Below are positions 8,304 to 16,657 of a DNA stretch of 64,000 nt, in pieces (position 1 is the stretch's first letter; every line of letters starts with the position of its first letter). The notes beneath the pieces are model-generated. The model made no database searches and was not told where the DNA came from. It was given only the letters and a program-made list of their open reading frames with translations. The stretch comes from Chelatococcus sp. HY11 (GTDB taxonomy: Bacteria > Pseudomonadota > Alphaproteobacteria > Rhizobiales > Beijerinckiaceae), in NCBI RefSeq assembly GCF_018398335.1, contig NZ_JAHBRX010000002.1:620001-684000 (forward strand), in the 5' to 3' direction. Position numbers and translations under genes: made by a program.

Positions 8304-9800
8304 TCAGATAAACGAAGAGGCCCCTATCGCAGGTTTGTCGAGGTCATCGAGATAGGCAACAATGTCTTCCCAATTGCCGGACGACGCGGATGCGGCGACA
8401 TAGCCGTCCGGTCGGATCAGTTCGATGCCGTCGATGGGTGCGGCCGGCCGGATCCGCGCCTCGATCAGCTGCGGATAGCGCGCGGCGATCTCCCCTGCCC
8501 TGCCAGGCGCGGCCCGCAGGCTGAAGAGCGGTCGATCACCAGCGCCATAAGGCAGTTCGCCGGCAACAGGCCGCGCCCGAACCCCGACAGCGAGGCCATC
8601 GCCCGAAGCAGGCCCATTGAGCGGGCTTTGCGGATACCCGACAGAGACTTCAGCCATGGACTCCACCATGGCCCGGCGGACTGACGAGAGACCCATGACG
8701 GCATGGGCAACCAGGTTACGAAGGCTCTGGGCGGCATGGCTGTGCAGAATGGACATCTTCGTCATCCGGCCCGATGACTGGATCACGGAGGCGCCGACAG
8801 CCTTTCGCTCGACGCTGTAGCTGTCGAGCAAAGCTGGCGCTGTCGAAAGGCCATGACAGACCATCCCCAGTTTCCAGGCCAGATTGAATGCATCCTGCAT
8901 ACCCGTGTTCATGCCCTGGCCGCCGGCGGGGCTGTGGACGTGCGCCGCGTCACCCGCCAGGAAAATTCGGCCGGACCGATAATCCGCGACCTGCCGCTCG
9001 TTGATGCGAAAAGCTGTCGTCCAGATCGTGTCCGTCAGCACAAATCCACCCGGCCCCCGGCGATCGACCAGCGCCTGGAACTCCTCGCGCGCCAGCGGAA
9101 CGGGGGCCTCATCGGTGGACGGCCCGAGGCTGGCGATGACGCGGTAGCGGTTGGAACTTATCGGCAGGAAGACGATGACCCCGTCCTCGTGCCAGCACGT
9201 CGCGAGTTCCGACGGCGGAAATGGCGCCCCTGACACGTGGAAATCTCCCAGCGTCCAGTCTTCATCCATCGTGTCGCCGCCGAACGTGAGGCCAAGCCGA
9301 TGCCTGACGGTGCTGTGGGCTCCATCGCAGGCGACGAGCCATTGAAAGCGCTCGGTTTCCTCCTGTCCGTCGGCCGCGCGTATCACGGCGGACACGCCGT
9401 CAGCATCCTGGGTAAAATCGAGGAGTTCCATACCGAGCTCCGACTTCACGCCGTACGCTTCAAGATGACGCTCCAGAACGGCTTCCGTGTCGCATTGGGG
9501 CACCATCAATGCAAACGGATAAGGTGACTGCACCTCGTCGAAGCCGATACGTCCGATCCGTTGGCTGCCGGCGAGTATATTGGCGGCGGTGACCTTGTTG
9601 CCGATCGCCAGCAGATCGTCCGTGACACCTGCCCTGTCCAGAAGCTCCAAGGTTCGGCTCCAGAGCACGACCGCCCTGGACTTGTCACTGCGAGCTGTCA
9701 TTCTATCGATCAGGCGGACGGGAACATTGTATCGCGCGAGCTCGGTGGCCATGGTCAGCCCCACGGGCCCCGCACCGACGACAAGAACACGGCCAGCCAT
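8304..9800 (-). CDS. FAD-dependent aromatic-type monooxygenase (PheA/TfdB family)
   Basis: The 498-residue protein has the three class A flavoprotein hydroxylase motifs: GAGPVG near the N-terminus, the ACDGAHSTVR (DG) motif, and GRIFLAGDAAHVHSPAGGQGMN (the GD motif contacting FAD ribityl). The C-terminal domain after residue about 380 resembles the thioredoxin-like domain of PheA/TfdB-type enzymes. These hydroxylate phenolic or other ring substrates with NAD(P)H and O2. It lies 69 bases upstream of the hydrolase gene on the same strand and is probably co-transcribed with it. It is divergent from the isochorismatase-like gene, with a candidate operator between them. Confidence 0.9.
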   Translation of the reverse strand: MAGRVLVVGAGPVGLTMATELARYNVPVRLIDRMTARSDKSRAVVLWSRTLELLDRAGVTDDLLAIGNKVTAANILAGSQRIGRIGFDEVQSPYPFALMVPQCDTEAVLERHLEAYGVKSELGMELLDFTQDADGVSAVIRAADGQEETERFQWLVACDGAHSTVRHRLGLTFGGDTMDEDWTLGDFHVSGAPFPPSELATCWHEDGVIVFLPISSNRYRVIASLGPSTDEAPVPLAREEFQALVDRRGPGGFVLTDTIWTTAFRINERQVADYRSGRIFLAGDAAHVHSPAGGQGMNTGMQDAFNLAWKLGMVCHGLSTAPALLDSYSVERKAVGASVIQSSGRMTKMSILHSHAAQSLRNLVAHAVMGLSSVRRAMVESMAEVSVGYPQSPLNGPASGDGLAVGVRARPVAGELPYGAGDRPLFSLRAAPGRAGEIAARYPQLIEARIRPAAPIDGIELIRPDGYVAASASSGNWEDIVAYLDDLDKPAIGASSFI

Positions 9801-9955
9801 AATACAACCCCTTTGAAAACGCCCCAGGCCGACATAGGCCGATGGCCCGAAGAGACTGTCAATCGTGATCTGTAGCGTGTGTCATCAGAGACGTCGTTGC
9901 GGGGCGCGACACAACAGGGTTTGACTGCCCGAGGCCTTTACAGCGCTCGCCTTTA

Positions 9956-9975
9956 ATGTCCTATGCTTATAGCAA
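9956..9975. promoter_or_regulatory. Candidate operator, cluster palindrome site A
   Basis: The sequence is ATGTCCTA TGCT TATAGCAA, an inverted repeat of the WTGTNNTA/TANNACAW type shared with six other intergenic sites in this cluster. It lies 54 bases upstream of the isochorismatase-like start (10029) and 156 bases from the divergent monooxygenase start (9800). Confidence 0.45.
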
Positions 9976-10028
9976 ATCATTGAATTCACGCCTCACACCC
10001 ACAGCAACCCTAACAAGATGAGGGTTTC

Positions 10029-10637
10029 ATGGCCGAGCACGTCAACACGCTTCTGCTGCTCGTCGATCTCCAGAACGCGTTCTGTGACGCCAATGGCTCC
10101 GTAGCCCAGCAAGGCTGGGACATCACGACCCTGGCCGAGGCCGCACACCACTGCAATCGTCTGGCTAGCGACGCTCGCGCGCGGGGCATCCCCGTCGCCT
10201 GGACCAGGATGATGTTCCGACCGGACTATTCGGATGCCGGCATCGTCGGCCGTATGCGGCCGAATCTGTGCCGTGCAGGGGGGCTGCGAGCCGGCACCGC
10301 CGATGTCGAATTGACGCCGCTCGTCAATGTCATCGCCGATGACATTGTCATCGACAAGGCACGACACTCATCGCTCTATGGCACGCCGCTCGAGGTCATT
10401 CTCAGGGCAAGGACGATCGAGCGGGTCATCGTCGGCGGCGTGACGACATCGATGTGTGTGGAGACCACGGTTCGCGACCTGGCACAACGCGACTACGAAG
10501 TCATCGTTCCCCGCGAGGCTTGCGCAGACTTCGACGCGGGACGGCACGCGGCCTCCCTGGCGGTGATGGCCTTCGGCTTCGCGCGGGTCGTGCCGATCGC
10601 AGAGACATTCATGACGCCACCCCTTCCAAGCGGTTGA
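10029..10637 (+). CDS. Isochorismatase-family cysteine hydrolase
   Basis: The 202-residue protein begins LLLLVDLQNAFCD, where the aspartate is the catalytic acid. It continues with a lysine in DKARHSSLYGT and the nucleophile cysteine in GGVTTSMCVETTVRDL, completing the Asp-Lys-Cys triad of nicotinamidase/N-carbamoylsarcosine amidase-type enzymes. Likely reactions are hydrolysis of an amide, carbamoyl or ureido bond. It is the first gene rightward of the divergent promoter region. The gene ends 94 bases before the amidohydrolase operon, which has its own candidate operator. Confidence 0.88.
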   Translation: MAEHVNTLLLLVDLQNAFCDANGSVAQQGWDITTLAEAAHHCNRLASDARARGIPVAWTRMMFRPDYSDAGIVGRMRPNLCRAGGLRAGTADVELTPLVNVIADDIVIDKARHSSLYGTPLEVILRARTIERVIVGGVTTSMCVETTVRDLAQRDYEVIVPREACADFDAGRHAASLAVMAFGFARVVPIAETFMTPPLPSG

Positions 10638-10677
10638 CACTCATCAAACGGGCGCGCCTGTAATTCAGGCTTGCTAA

Positions 10678-10697
10678 ATGTTCTAAATATATACCAA
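10678..10697. promoter_or_regulatory. Candidate operator, cluster palindrome site B
   Basis: The sequence is ATGTTCTA AATA TATACCAA, matching the cluster palindrome with one half-site mismatch. It ends 34 bases upstream of the GTG start of the amidohydrolase, where a repressor would overlap the promoter. Confidence 0.5.
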
Positions 10698-10731
10698 TAT
10701 AATAAAAGAGAATGAATAGAGGGACGATCCG

Positions 10732-11589
10732 GTGCAAGGCGTCATTGATGTCGTTGTGAATCCGTTGACACCACAGATCGTAGCGGCGCGCCCTGCGTGG
10801 ACCAAGACGTTCCACACCAAGAAGATCGGCCGCGCGGAAGAGGATGTTGCGTCGGTCACGCACGACGAGATGCTTGCCCAGATGGATGCCGCCGGCATCG
10901 AGAAAGCGTTCCTCATCGCTTGCAAGCTGGGCCAGGAGGGCACCCCCGGCGCCTGGCATATGCCTTATGAATGGATCGCCGAAGCCGTCGCGGCCCATCC
11001 CACCCGCTTCCATGGCCTTGCCGGCGTCGATCCGACCGAGGGGATGGAAGGCCTCCGACGCCTCGAATGGGCGGTCCGGGATCTTGGGTTCATCGGCGCC
11101 CACACCTATCCGCATTGGTTCGAGCTGGAGCCCAACCATCGCAAGTATTATCCATTCTATGCGAAATGCTGCGAACTCAACATTCCGATCCAGATGCAGG
11201 TGGGGCAATCACTGGTCTACTACGACAAGCGCCCGCTAAGAAGCGTCGCGAGGCCCATTCTCCTCGACGACATCGCCTGCGATTTTCCCGAGTTGAAGCT
11301 CATCGGGATTCACATCGGAATTCCATGGACGGATGAGATGATCGCGATGGCGTGGAAACATCCCAACGTCTACATCGCCTCGGATGCGCACAGCCCGAAA
11401 TACTGGCCAGCCAGCTTCATCCACTACATCAACACCTATGGCCGCCATAAGGTGATGTTCGGAACGGACTTTCCCGTTCTCGCGTTCAAGCGCACACTCG
11501 ACGAAATCGAGGCGCTTGGACTGCGGCCTGACGCGCAGAAGCTCTTTTTGCGCGACAATGCGTTGCGGGTCTATGGTCTCACTCCGTAA
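10732..11589 (+). CDS. Amidohydrolase-2 family protein (ACMSD-like fold), no HxH motif
   Basis: A 285-residue TIM-barrel protein of the amidohydrolase-related family, recognised by the LIGIHIGIPWTDE histidine strand and the C-terminal metal-site FGTDFPV. Family members usually begin with an HxH metal motif after the first strand, but here the same place reads VIDVVVNPLTPQ. If metal is bound, it is held differently. Relatives decarboxylate or hydrolyse carboxylated rings or lactones. The start is a GTG at 10732 after GAGGGACGATCC. It is the first gene of an apparent operon with a binding protein, an SMP-30 protein and a luciferase-like monooxygenase. Confidence 0.8.
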   Translation: MQGVIDVVVNPLTPQIVAARPAWTKTFHTKKIGRAEEDVASVTHDEMLAQMDAAGIEKAFLIACKLGQEGTPGAWHMPYEWIAEAVAAHPTRFHGLAGVDPTEGMEGLRRLEWAVRDLGFIGAHTYPHWFELEPNHRKYYPFYAKCCELNIPIQMQVGQSLVYYDKRPLRSVARPILLDDIACDFPELKLIGIHIGIPWTDEMIAMAWKHPNVYIASDAHSPKYWPASFIHYINTYGRHKVMFGTDFPVLAFKRTLDEIEALGLRPDAQKLFLRDNALRVYGLTP

Positions 11590-11629
11590 CCACAGAGACG
11601 TGCCAGCCAAGAAACCAGAGGTTGCCTCC

Positions 11630-12796
11630 ATGAAAAGCATTACGAACGCTCTGCTGGCTTCCGTCGCGCTCACCGCGATGCTCGGCACCGCGGCCTTGGC
11701 CGCCGACGGCACGGTGACGCTCGGTGTCGTCACAGCGCAGACAGGTCCGCTCGCGCCGGCCGGAAAATTTCAGCAGAACGGCTTCAACCTTGCCGTTGAA
11801 CAGATCAACAAGGCGGGTGGTTTCACAGTCGGCGGCAAGACCTACGACCTCGCGTTGAAAACCTACGACACACGCTGCAATGTCGCCGAAGGCGCCTCCG
11901 CGATGGAGCGGCTGGCGACCGTCGACAAGGTGCCTGTCGTGCTCGGTGAGCTCTGCAGCCCGGTCGCAGCCGCCGAGGCTCCCGTTGCCGAAGATTTCAA
12001 GGTGCCCTTGATCGTCACAGTCCCCACGGCCGGCAATCTCACGGAGCAGGGAAATCCCTATTTCTTCAGGATCAATGCCCGGGATATCCAGCTTAACGAG
12101 GGACTGGCTAAATACATCACAGATGCCAAGCTGACGCCGCTCGCCTTTCTCGCCTGGAACAACGACACCGGTCGTGGCGGTATCGAGGCCATGAAGGGCC
12201 TCCTGCCTGACAGCACGAAGATCGGCTATGTCGGCTATTTCAACGTGGGGGAGGTCGACTTCTCCAGCCATGTGACGAATATCCGCAATTCCGGCGCGAA
12301 AGCTGTCGTTCTTCTGATGGATGAGGAGCCGGGCTCCCTCGCGATCCGCCAGATTCGCGATGCCGGCGTGGATGTGCAGCTGATCGGGACCTTGGCCATG
12401 GGATCAGACCGCTTCTTGCAGCGGCTCAACGCCAAATATCTCGATGGTATGGCACAGTACAATTCCTTCCCGCCGAACAGCCCCGTTGATCGTATCAAGA
12501 CGTTCAGCACAGCGTACAAAGCTAAATTCGGTGAGGAGACGCACGGATTTGCCGCGCAATCCTACGACGCCGTCTTCCTGGCGGTTGAAGCGATGAAAGC
12601 CGCCGGCACGACAACGGATGGCGCAAAAATCCGCGATGCGCTTTCCGCGCTCACCTTCAACGGTGTCATCGGCGAAGTGAAATTTGACGGCAAGGGGCAG
12701 GCGAACCCACCGGTCTATGTGACGCAGTGGTGCGCTGATGGCACCAGAAAGATTGTGCTACCGGCCACTCTGGCTGCCGACTGCGGGAGCGGCTGA
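11630..12796 (+). CDS. Branched-chain-amino-acid-type ABC substrate-binding protein (first copy)
   Basis: The 388-residue periplasmic protein starts at MKSITNALLASVALTAMLG with a Sec signal peptide ending ALAADG. The mature start TLGVVTAQTGPLAPAG is characteristic of LivK-like proteins that bind ligands through a Venus-flytrap fold. I chose ATG 11630 because upstream in-frame codons would precede the signal peptide. It lies 40 bases after the amidohydrolase stop. It is very similar to the second binding protein at 19548 (shared GGKTYDLALK/GDKTYKVALK, RCNVAEGA, GELC, NVGEVDFSSH, FYVTQWC blocks) and lacks its own permease nearby, so both probably feed the LivHMGF proteins at 20.7-24.1 kb. Confidence 0.9.
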   Translation: MKSITNALLASVALTAMLGTAALAADGTVTLGVVTAQTGPLAPAGKFQQNGFNLAVEQINKAGGFTVGGKTYDLALKTYDTRCNVAEGASAMERLATVDKVPVVLGELCSPVAAAEAPVAEDFKVPLIVTVPTAGNLTEQGNPYFFRINARDIQLNEGLAKYITDAKLTPLAFLAWNNDTGRGGIEAMKGLLPDSTKIGYVGYFNVGEVDFSSHVTNIRNSGAKAVVLLMDEEPGSLAIRQIRDAGVDVQLIGTLAMGSDRFLQRLNAKYLDGMAQYNSFPPNSPVDRIKTFSTAYKAKFGEETHGFAAQSYDAVFLAVEAMKAAGTTTDGAKIRDALSALTFNGVIGEVKFDGKGQANPPVYVTQWCADGTRKIVLPATLAADCGSG

Positions 12797-12818
12797 TTAA
12801 ACGACTACGTGGCGCATC

Positions 12819-13742
12819 ATGCCCAGGTCACATCATGTTATTGCTGAGGGCCTCCGGTTCCCGGAAGGGCCGGTTGCCTGCGGCGACGGAAGTCTTCTCG
12901 TGGTGGAGATCGCGAGCGGCGCCCTCACGCGGGTCGGCCCTGATGGCGTCGTTCGCAGGCTCGCGACGATTGCCGGTGGTCCGAATGGCCTCGCGGTCGG
13001 GCCGGACGGCGCCTACTACGTCTGCAATAATGGAGGCTTCCAGTGGCACGAAGACAATGGCGTGCTCAGGCCGACAGGGACGCCGCCAGACTATGTAGGT
13101 GGCCGCATAGAGAGGATCGACCCCGTCAACTTCTCGGTGCGCGCTCTCTATACGGAATGTAACGGTCACCGACTTGAAGGCCCCAACGATCTCGTCTTTG
13201 ATCGAGAAGGTGGATTTTACTTCACTGACTATGGAAAAGTACGGCATCGTTGGCGCAGCCATGGTGGCGTATATTACGCGCTACCGGATGGGTCCGCGAT
13301 CATCGAAATCGCATATCCCATGCTTAGCCCGAATGGCATTGGCCTATCGCCAGATGGGGGCACGCTTTATGTCGCCGAGACGGAGACCGGGCGGCTTTGG
13401 GCATTCGACATCATCGGCCCAGGGCAGGTCCGCAAGGCCGGCTTTCCATCACCACATGGCGGGCGCTTGCTGTGTGGCCTTCCTGATTTCCAGAAATTCG
13501 ACAGCCTCGCAATCGAGCAGGCGGGCAACATCTGCGTTGCGACGCTTTTCGCTGGTGTGATTTCGGTTATCAGCCCTCTCGGTCAGCTCATACGGCAGGT
13601 GAATGTGCCCGATCTGTTCGTGACAAACATCTGCTTTGGCGGCAACGACCGACGAACGGCCTATCTGACACTGTCGAGCACTGGCAGGATTATGTCCATG
13701 GAGTGGCCGGAAGCCGGCCTTCCTCTCGCCTATGACTGCTAG
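12819..13742 (+). CDS. SMP-30/gluconolactonase/LRE-like protein
   Basis: A 307-residue six-bladed beta-propeller. Diagnostic pieces are GLRFPEGPV near the N-terminus, GGPNGLAVGPDGAYYVCNNGG, LEGPNDLVFDREGGFYFTDYGK (the Asn-Asp metal-binding turn) and MLSPNGIGLSPDGGTLYVAE. These enzymes open lactones with a divalent metal. A lactonase directly upstream of a luciferase-like monooxygenase fits a Baeyer-Villiger type sequence (ketone to lactone to hydroxy acid); that link is inference. It is spaced 22 bases from the binding protein and 11 from the next gene, so one transcript. Confidence 0.85.
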   Translation: MPRSHHVIAEGLRFPEGPVACGDGSLLVVEIASGALTRVGPDGVVRRLATIAGGPNGLAVGPDGAYYVCNNGGFQWHEDNGVLRPTGTPPDYVGGRIERIDPVNFSVRALYTECNGHRLEGPNDLVFDREGGFYFTDYGKVRHRWRSHGGVYYALPDGSAIIEIAYPMLSPNGIGLSPDGGTLYVAETETGRLWAFDIIGPGQVRKAGFPSPHGGRLLCGLPDFQKFDSLAIEQAGNICVATLFAGVISVISPLGQLIRQVNVPDLFVTNICFGGNDRRTAYLTLSSTGRIMSMEWPEAGLPLAYDC

Positions 13743-13753
13743 ACGGTGGAAAC

Positions 13754-15082
13754 ATGCCGCGTGATCGATACATGAATTTCGGCTGCATCCTCGAGAACTA
13801 CGGCAGCCATCCGGCAGCGTGGCTGGTGTCGGAGGCGCCGGTCGATAGCGCCACCGATCCGAACCATTATATCGGCCTGGCAAAACTCGCCGAAGGCGCG
13901 AAGCTCGACTTCGTGTTCGTCGCCGATACGCCATGTCTTCCGGAAGGCGACATCGAATCACTGAGCCGTTCTCCACGCTATATCAATGGCCTGGAGCCGC
14001 TGACCCTTCTCTCGGTGCTCTCTGCCCACACCAGCCATATCGGCCTGGTCGGCACCCTTTCCTCCTCCTACAACGAGCCGTTCAACGTCGCACGCGCCGT
14101 TGCATCGCTGGATCATCTCAGTGGCGGTCGCGCGGCGTGGAACGTCGTTACCACCGGCAGCCTGAACGCGCCGGCAAACTTCGGCCGCGATGCGAACCTC
14201 GACCATGCGGTGCGCTATGAAAGGGCGCGCGAATTTGTCGGGGTCGTGCGCGGTCTTTGGGATACGTGGGGCGATAGCGCCATTGTCCGTAACGTGACGG
14301 ATAGCCGGTACTTCGACCCACAGAAATTGCGTCCCCTGAACCATAAGGGAAAGCATTTCTCCGTCGCAGGCCCGCTCAATATCGCGCGCCCGCCCCAGGG
14401 CCATCCGGTCGTGGTTCAAGCTGGCGGCTCTGATCCAGGACGGGAGTTGGCCGCGGAGACCGCCGATATGGTCTTCATGGTTGAGAGTTCGCTTGAAGGA
14501 GCGCGTAGCTACTACAGTGACCTGAAGGGGCGGATGAGCAAATTCGGCCGGTGCCCCGATGAACTCAAACTGATGCAGGGTATTACGATCGTCGTCGGCA
14601 AGACTATCGCCGAAGCCGACGCCAAGACGGCCGCCTTGTCGTCCCGTATTCACGAAGATGTCGGCAAGACCGTGATCGGCACGGCGATCGGCGTGGATCT
14701 CAGTGACATGGACTTCGATGCCAGGATCCCCGCCGATCTTATCCCGGCTGAGTCCAATCGCGGCCAAACCTACCATCGCGTCATTTCACGCATGGCGATC
14801 GAGGAAAAGCTTACCATCCGGCAGATGAGCGCGCGCTTTGCCGAATCGCGGATCGGCAATACACTCAAGGGAACGCCCGAGACGATCGTTGATACGCTGG
14901 AGGAGTGGCACCAGGCCGGCGCTGTCGATGGCTTCATGCTGCGGGCTATGGCATTTCCCGACAGCTTACGCGACTTCTGCGACCTCGTCGTGCCAGAACT
15001 TCAGCGGCGTGGGCTGATGCGACAGGAATACAGCGGCAAGACTTTACGCTGCCATCTTGGTCTTGCACGGCCGGCCAATTGA
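13754..15082 (+). CDS. LLM class flavin-dependent monooxygenase (NtaA/SnaA/DszA family)
   Basis: The 442-residue protein is of the bacterial-luciferase superfamily, NtaA-type subgroup, recognised by LAKLAEGAKLDFVFVADT, the FNVARAVASLDHLSGGRAAWNVVTT block, the NFGRD turn and HPVVVQAGGSDPGRELAAETAD. Members use FMNH2 supplied by a separate reductase to oxygenate nitrilotriacetate, sulfones, dibenzothiophene or cyclic compounds. No flavin reductase gene is seen in the window. It is the last gene of the operon starting at 10732. The substrate cannot be read from sequence. Confidence 0.9.
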   Translation: MPRDRYMNFGCILENYGSHPAAWLVSEAPVDSATDPNHYIGLAKLAEGAKLDFVFVADTPCLPEGDIESLSRSPRYINGLEPLTLLSVLSAHTSHIGLVGTLSSSYNEPFNVARAVASLDHLSGGRAAWNVVTTGSLNAPANFGRDANLDHAVRYERAREFVGVVRGLWDTWGDSAIVRNVTDSRYFDPQKLRPLNHKGKHFSVAGPLNIARPPQGHPVVVQAGGSDPGRELAAETADMVFMVESSLEGARSYYSDLKGRMSKFGRCPDELKLMQGITIVVGKTIAEADAKTAALSSRIHEDVGKTVIGTAIGVDLSDMDFDARIPADLIPAESNRGQTYHRVISRMAIEEKLTIRQMSARFAESRIGNTLKGTPETIVDTLEEWHQAGAVDGFMLRAMAFPDSLRDFCDLVVPELQRRGLMRQEYSGKTLRCHLGLARPAN

Positions 15083-15177
15083 ACCGGCCAACCAATCGCA
15101 GCGTTGTCGGAACGATCAAATCCTCCCGATAACGTTTCGAGAGGATACGCTAACGTCACCACCACCGGATATCATGA

Positions 15178-16071
15178 TCAGGCGATACTTTTCTCGACTC
15201 GACGTGTTGGTTGAACGACGTCGTAACTCTTGCCAAGCGCAAGCAGCTCAGGAGTGCCGATAAGGCTGTTCAACTCATTGAAGTCAAACATACGATTACT
15301 GAATGGCGCATTGGTGCCATGCGCGGCGAGAGATCGATAGTATTCCTGCGCCGTTCGCGCAAGGGCTCTCACAATACCACCGCCAAAAATGACGATCTTG
15401 AAGCCGACCTCGCCGAGTTCTGCAGCCGAGCTAAGCGGGGTATCGCCACCTTCGACCATGTTGGCTATGAGCGGACGCAGGCTTCCAAATTGACGCCCGA
15501 TCGTCGCCATTTGCTCACGGGAGCGCGGCGCCTCGACGAACAGGATATCCGCGCCCATCTCGACGTAGAGATGGGCTCTCTCCAGAGCAGCATCAAAACC
15601 TTCGACCGCAATCGCGTCCGTGCGAGCGATGATCAAGGTTTCCTCGCTGGCGCGCGCATCCACAGCGGCCTTGACCTTGCCCGCCATCTCGCCGGCTGAG
15701 ATCAGTGACTTGTCGCGCAAATGGCCGCAGCGCTTCGGAAACGACTGATCCTCGATCTGGATGGCAGCCGCGCCGGCACGCTCGAACAACCTCACTGTGC
15801 GTCGGACGTTGAGCGCATTTCCATACCCCGTGTCGGCATCAACAATGAGCGGAACGTCGACGCGATCACGTATCTGCGTGATCGCGTCAGCAACTTCAGA
15901 CATCGATACAAGGCCAATATCAGAGCTGCCGAGGCGCGTATATGCGATCGCCGCCCCGGAAACGTAGAGTGCCTCGAAGCCGGCGGCCGCCGCAAGCGAA
16001 GCTGTCAGAGCATCGAAAATCCCGGGCGCAACCAGAGGAGCGTCTGCCGAAAGGCGGTTCCGCAAGTCCAT
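15178..16071 (-). CDS. Isocitrate lyase/PEP mutase-family enzyme (oxaloacetate decarboxylase or methylisocitrate lyase-like)
   Basis: The 297-residue TIM-barrel protein contains PGIFDALTASLAAAAGFEALYVSG, the DADTGYG Mg-binding segment, the IEDQSFPKRCGH active-site loop and ARTDA. The K-R-C-G-H motif with its cysteine is the gating loop of lyase members that cleave C-C bonds of 2-methylisocitrate, oxaloacetate-like or 2,3-dimethylmalate substrates. It is convergent with the luciferase-like gene and transcribed away from the long regulatory gap 16072-16657. A terminal C-C cleavage in the local pathway is a plausible role. Confidence 0.87.
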   Translation of the reverse strand: MDLRNRLSADAPLVAPGIFDALTASLAAAAGFEALYVSGAAIAYTRLGSSDIGLVSMSEVADAITQIRDRVDVPLIVDADTGYGNALNVRRTVRLFERAGAAAIQIEDQSFPKRCGHLRDKSLISAGEMAGKVKAAVDARASEETLIIARTDAIAVEGFDAALERAHLYVEMGADILFVEAPRSREQMATIGRQFGSLRPLIANMVEGGDTPLSSAAELGEVGFKIVIFGGGIVRALARTAQEYYRSLAAHGTNAPFSNRMFDFNELNSLIGTPELLALGKSYDVVQPTRRVEKSIA

Positions 16072-16307
16072 AATTCTACGAATCTCCTACCTGATACCCG
16101 GAAAACGCCCGCATTACCCGTTCGCGACGGTGGGGCCAAGGGCTCGCCCGCCCCAAAACAACTTGCCATCGCCGGAATAGCAGCGCGGCACATATGCGCC
16201 AGCAGACACTTCGCCTTAACTGGCCTCAAGATTGATGTTGCTCCGTCTCAGACAAAAGATTTGCTCAGACGAAGGATTCGAGCCGTGCGACAAATAATAT
16301 ACACAAC

Positions 16308-16327
16308 TTGTCATATCATTAGTACAA
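16308..16327. promoter_or_regulatory. Candidate operator, cluster palindrome site C (best match)
   Basis: The sequence is TTGTCATA TCAT TAGTACAA. Both half-sites fit TTGTNNTA exactly as an inverted repeat around four central bases, making this the most symmetrical copy. It lies between the divergent lyase-like gene (16071) and the LLM/Liv operon (16658). Confidence 0.55.
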
Positions 16328-16534
16328 ATGCCTCACCTGTCAAGCCGACATACCCTTGTTGGTGTGCACCGGGCAACAGCCAGCGGAGCCCGCGTCGCCT
16401 TTTCGACGCGCGCCTACTCCGGCGGACCATCCCAGGCGAGAGCGGACAATCCCGTGGCAAATTGCGTTCGAGGTATTGCAGCGACTATAATTCACTCCTC
16501 GCCTCTGTTCCCGTCTTGCCACCCCCAAAGCGTA

Positions 16535-16554
16535 TTGTTATACATTTATAATCA
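16535..16554. promoter_or_regulatory. Candidate operator, cluster palindrome site D
   Basis: The sequence is TTGTTATA CATT TATAATCA: a perfect left half and a right half with two mismatches. It overlaps a TATAAT that could be the -10 for the operon starting at 16658. Confidence 0.4.
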
Positions 16555-16657
16555 TAAGAAAGGCGGCGGCACATCGCAGTCGACGAGAATTGCCGGCTTG
16601 CGTTCTGGACGGTCACGCCCCGCGTAACAACGACACATTCAGAGTGGGTGGACTTCA

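Larger units (their letters stand above)
16072..16657. other. Regulatory gap between the lyase-like gene and the LLM/Liv operon
   Basis: About 590 bases with no credible gene. The left half is GC-rich; the stretch around 16285-16330 and that around 16525-16560 are AT-rich and carry cluster palindrome sites C and D. A possible -10 (TATAAT at 16547-16552) sits inside site D, which would let a bound regulator block transcription of the gene starting at 16658. Confidence 0.4.
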
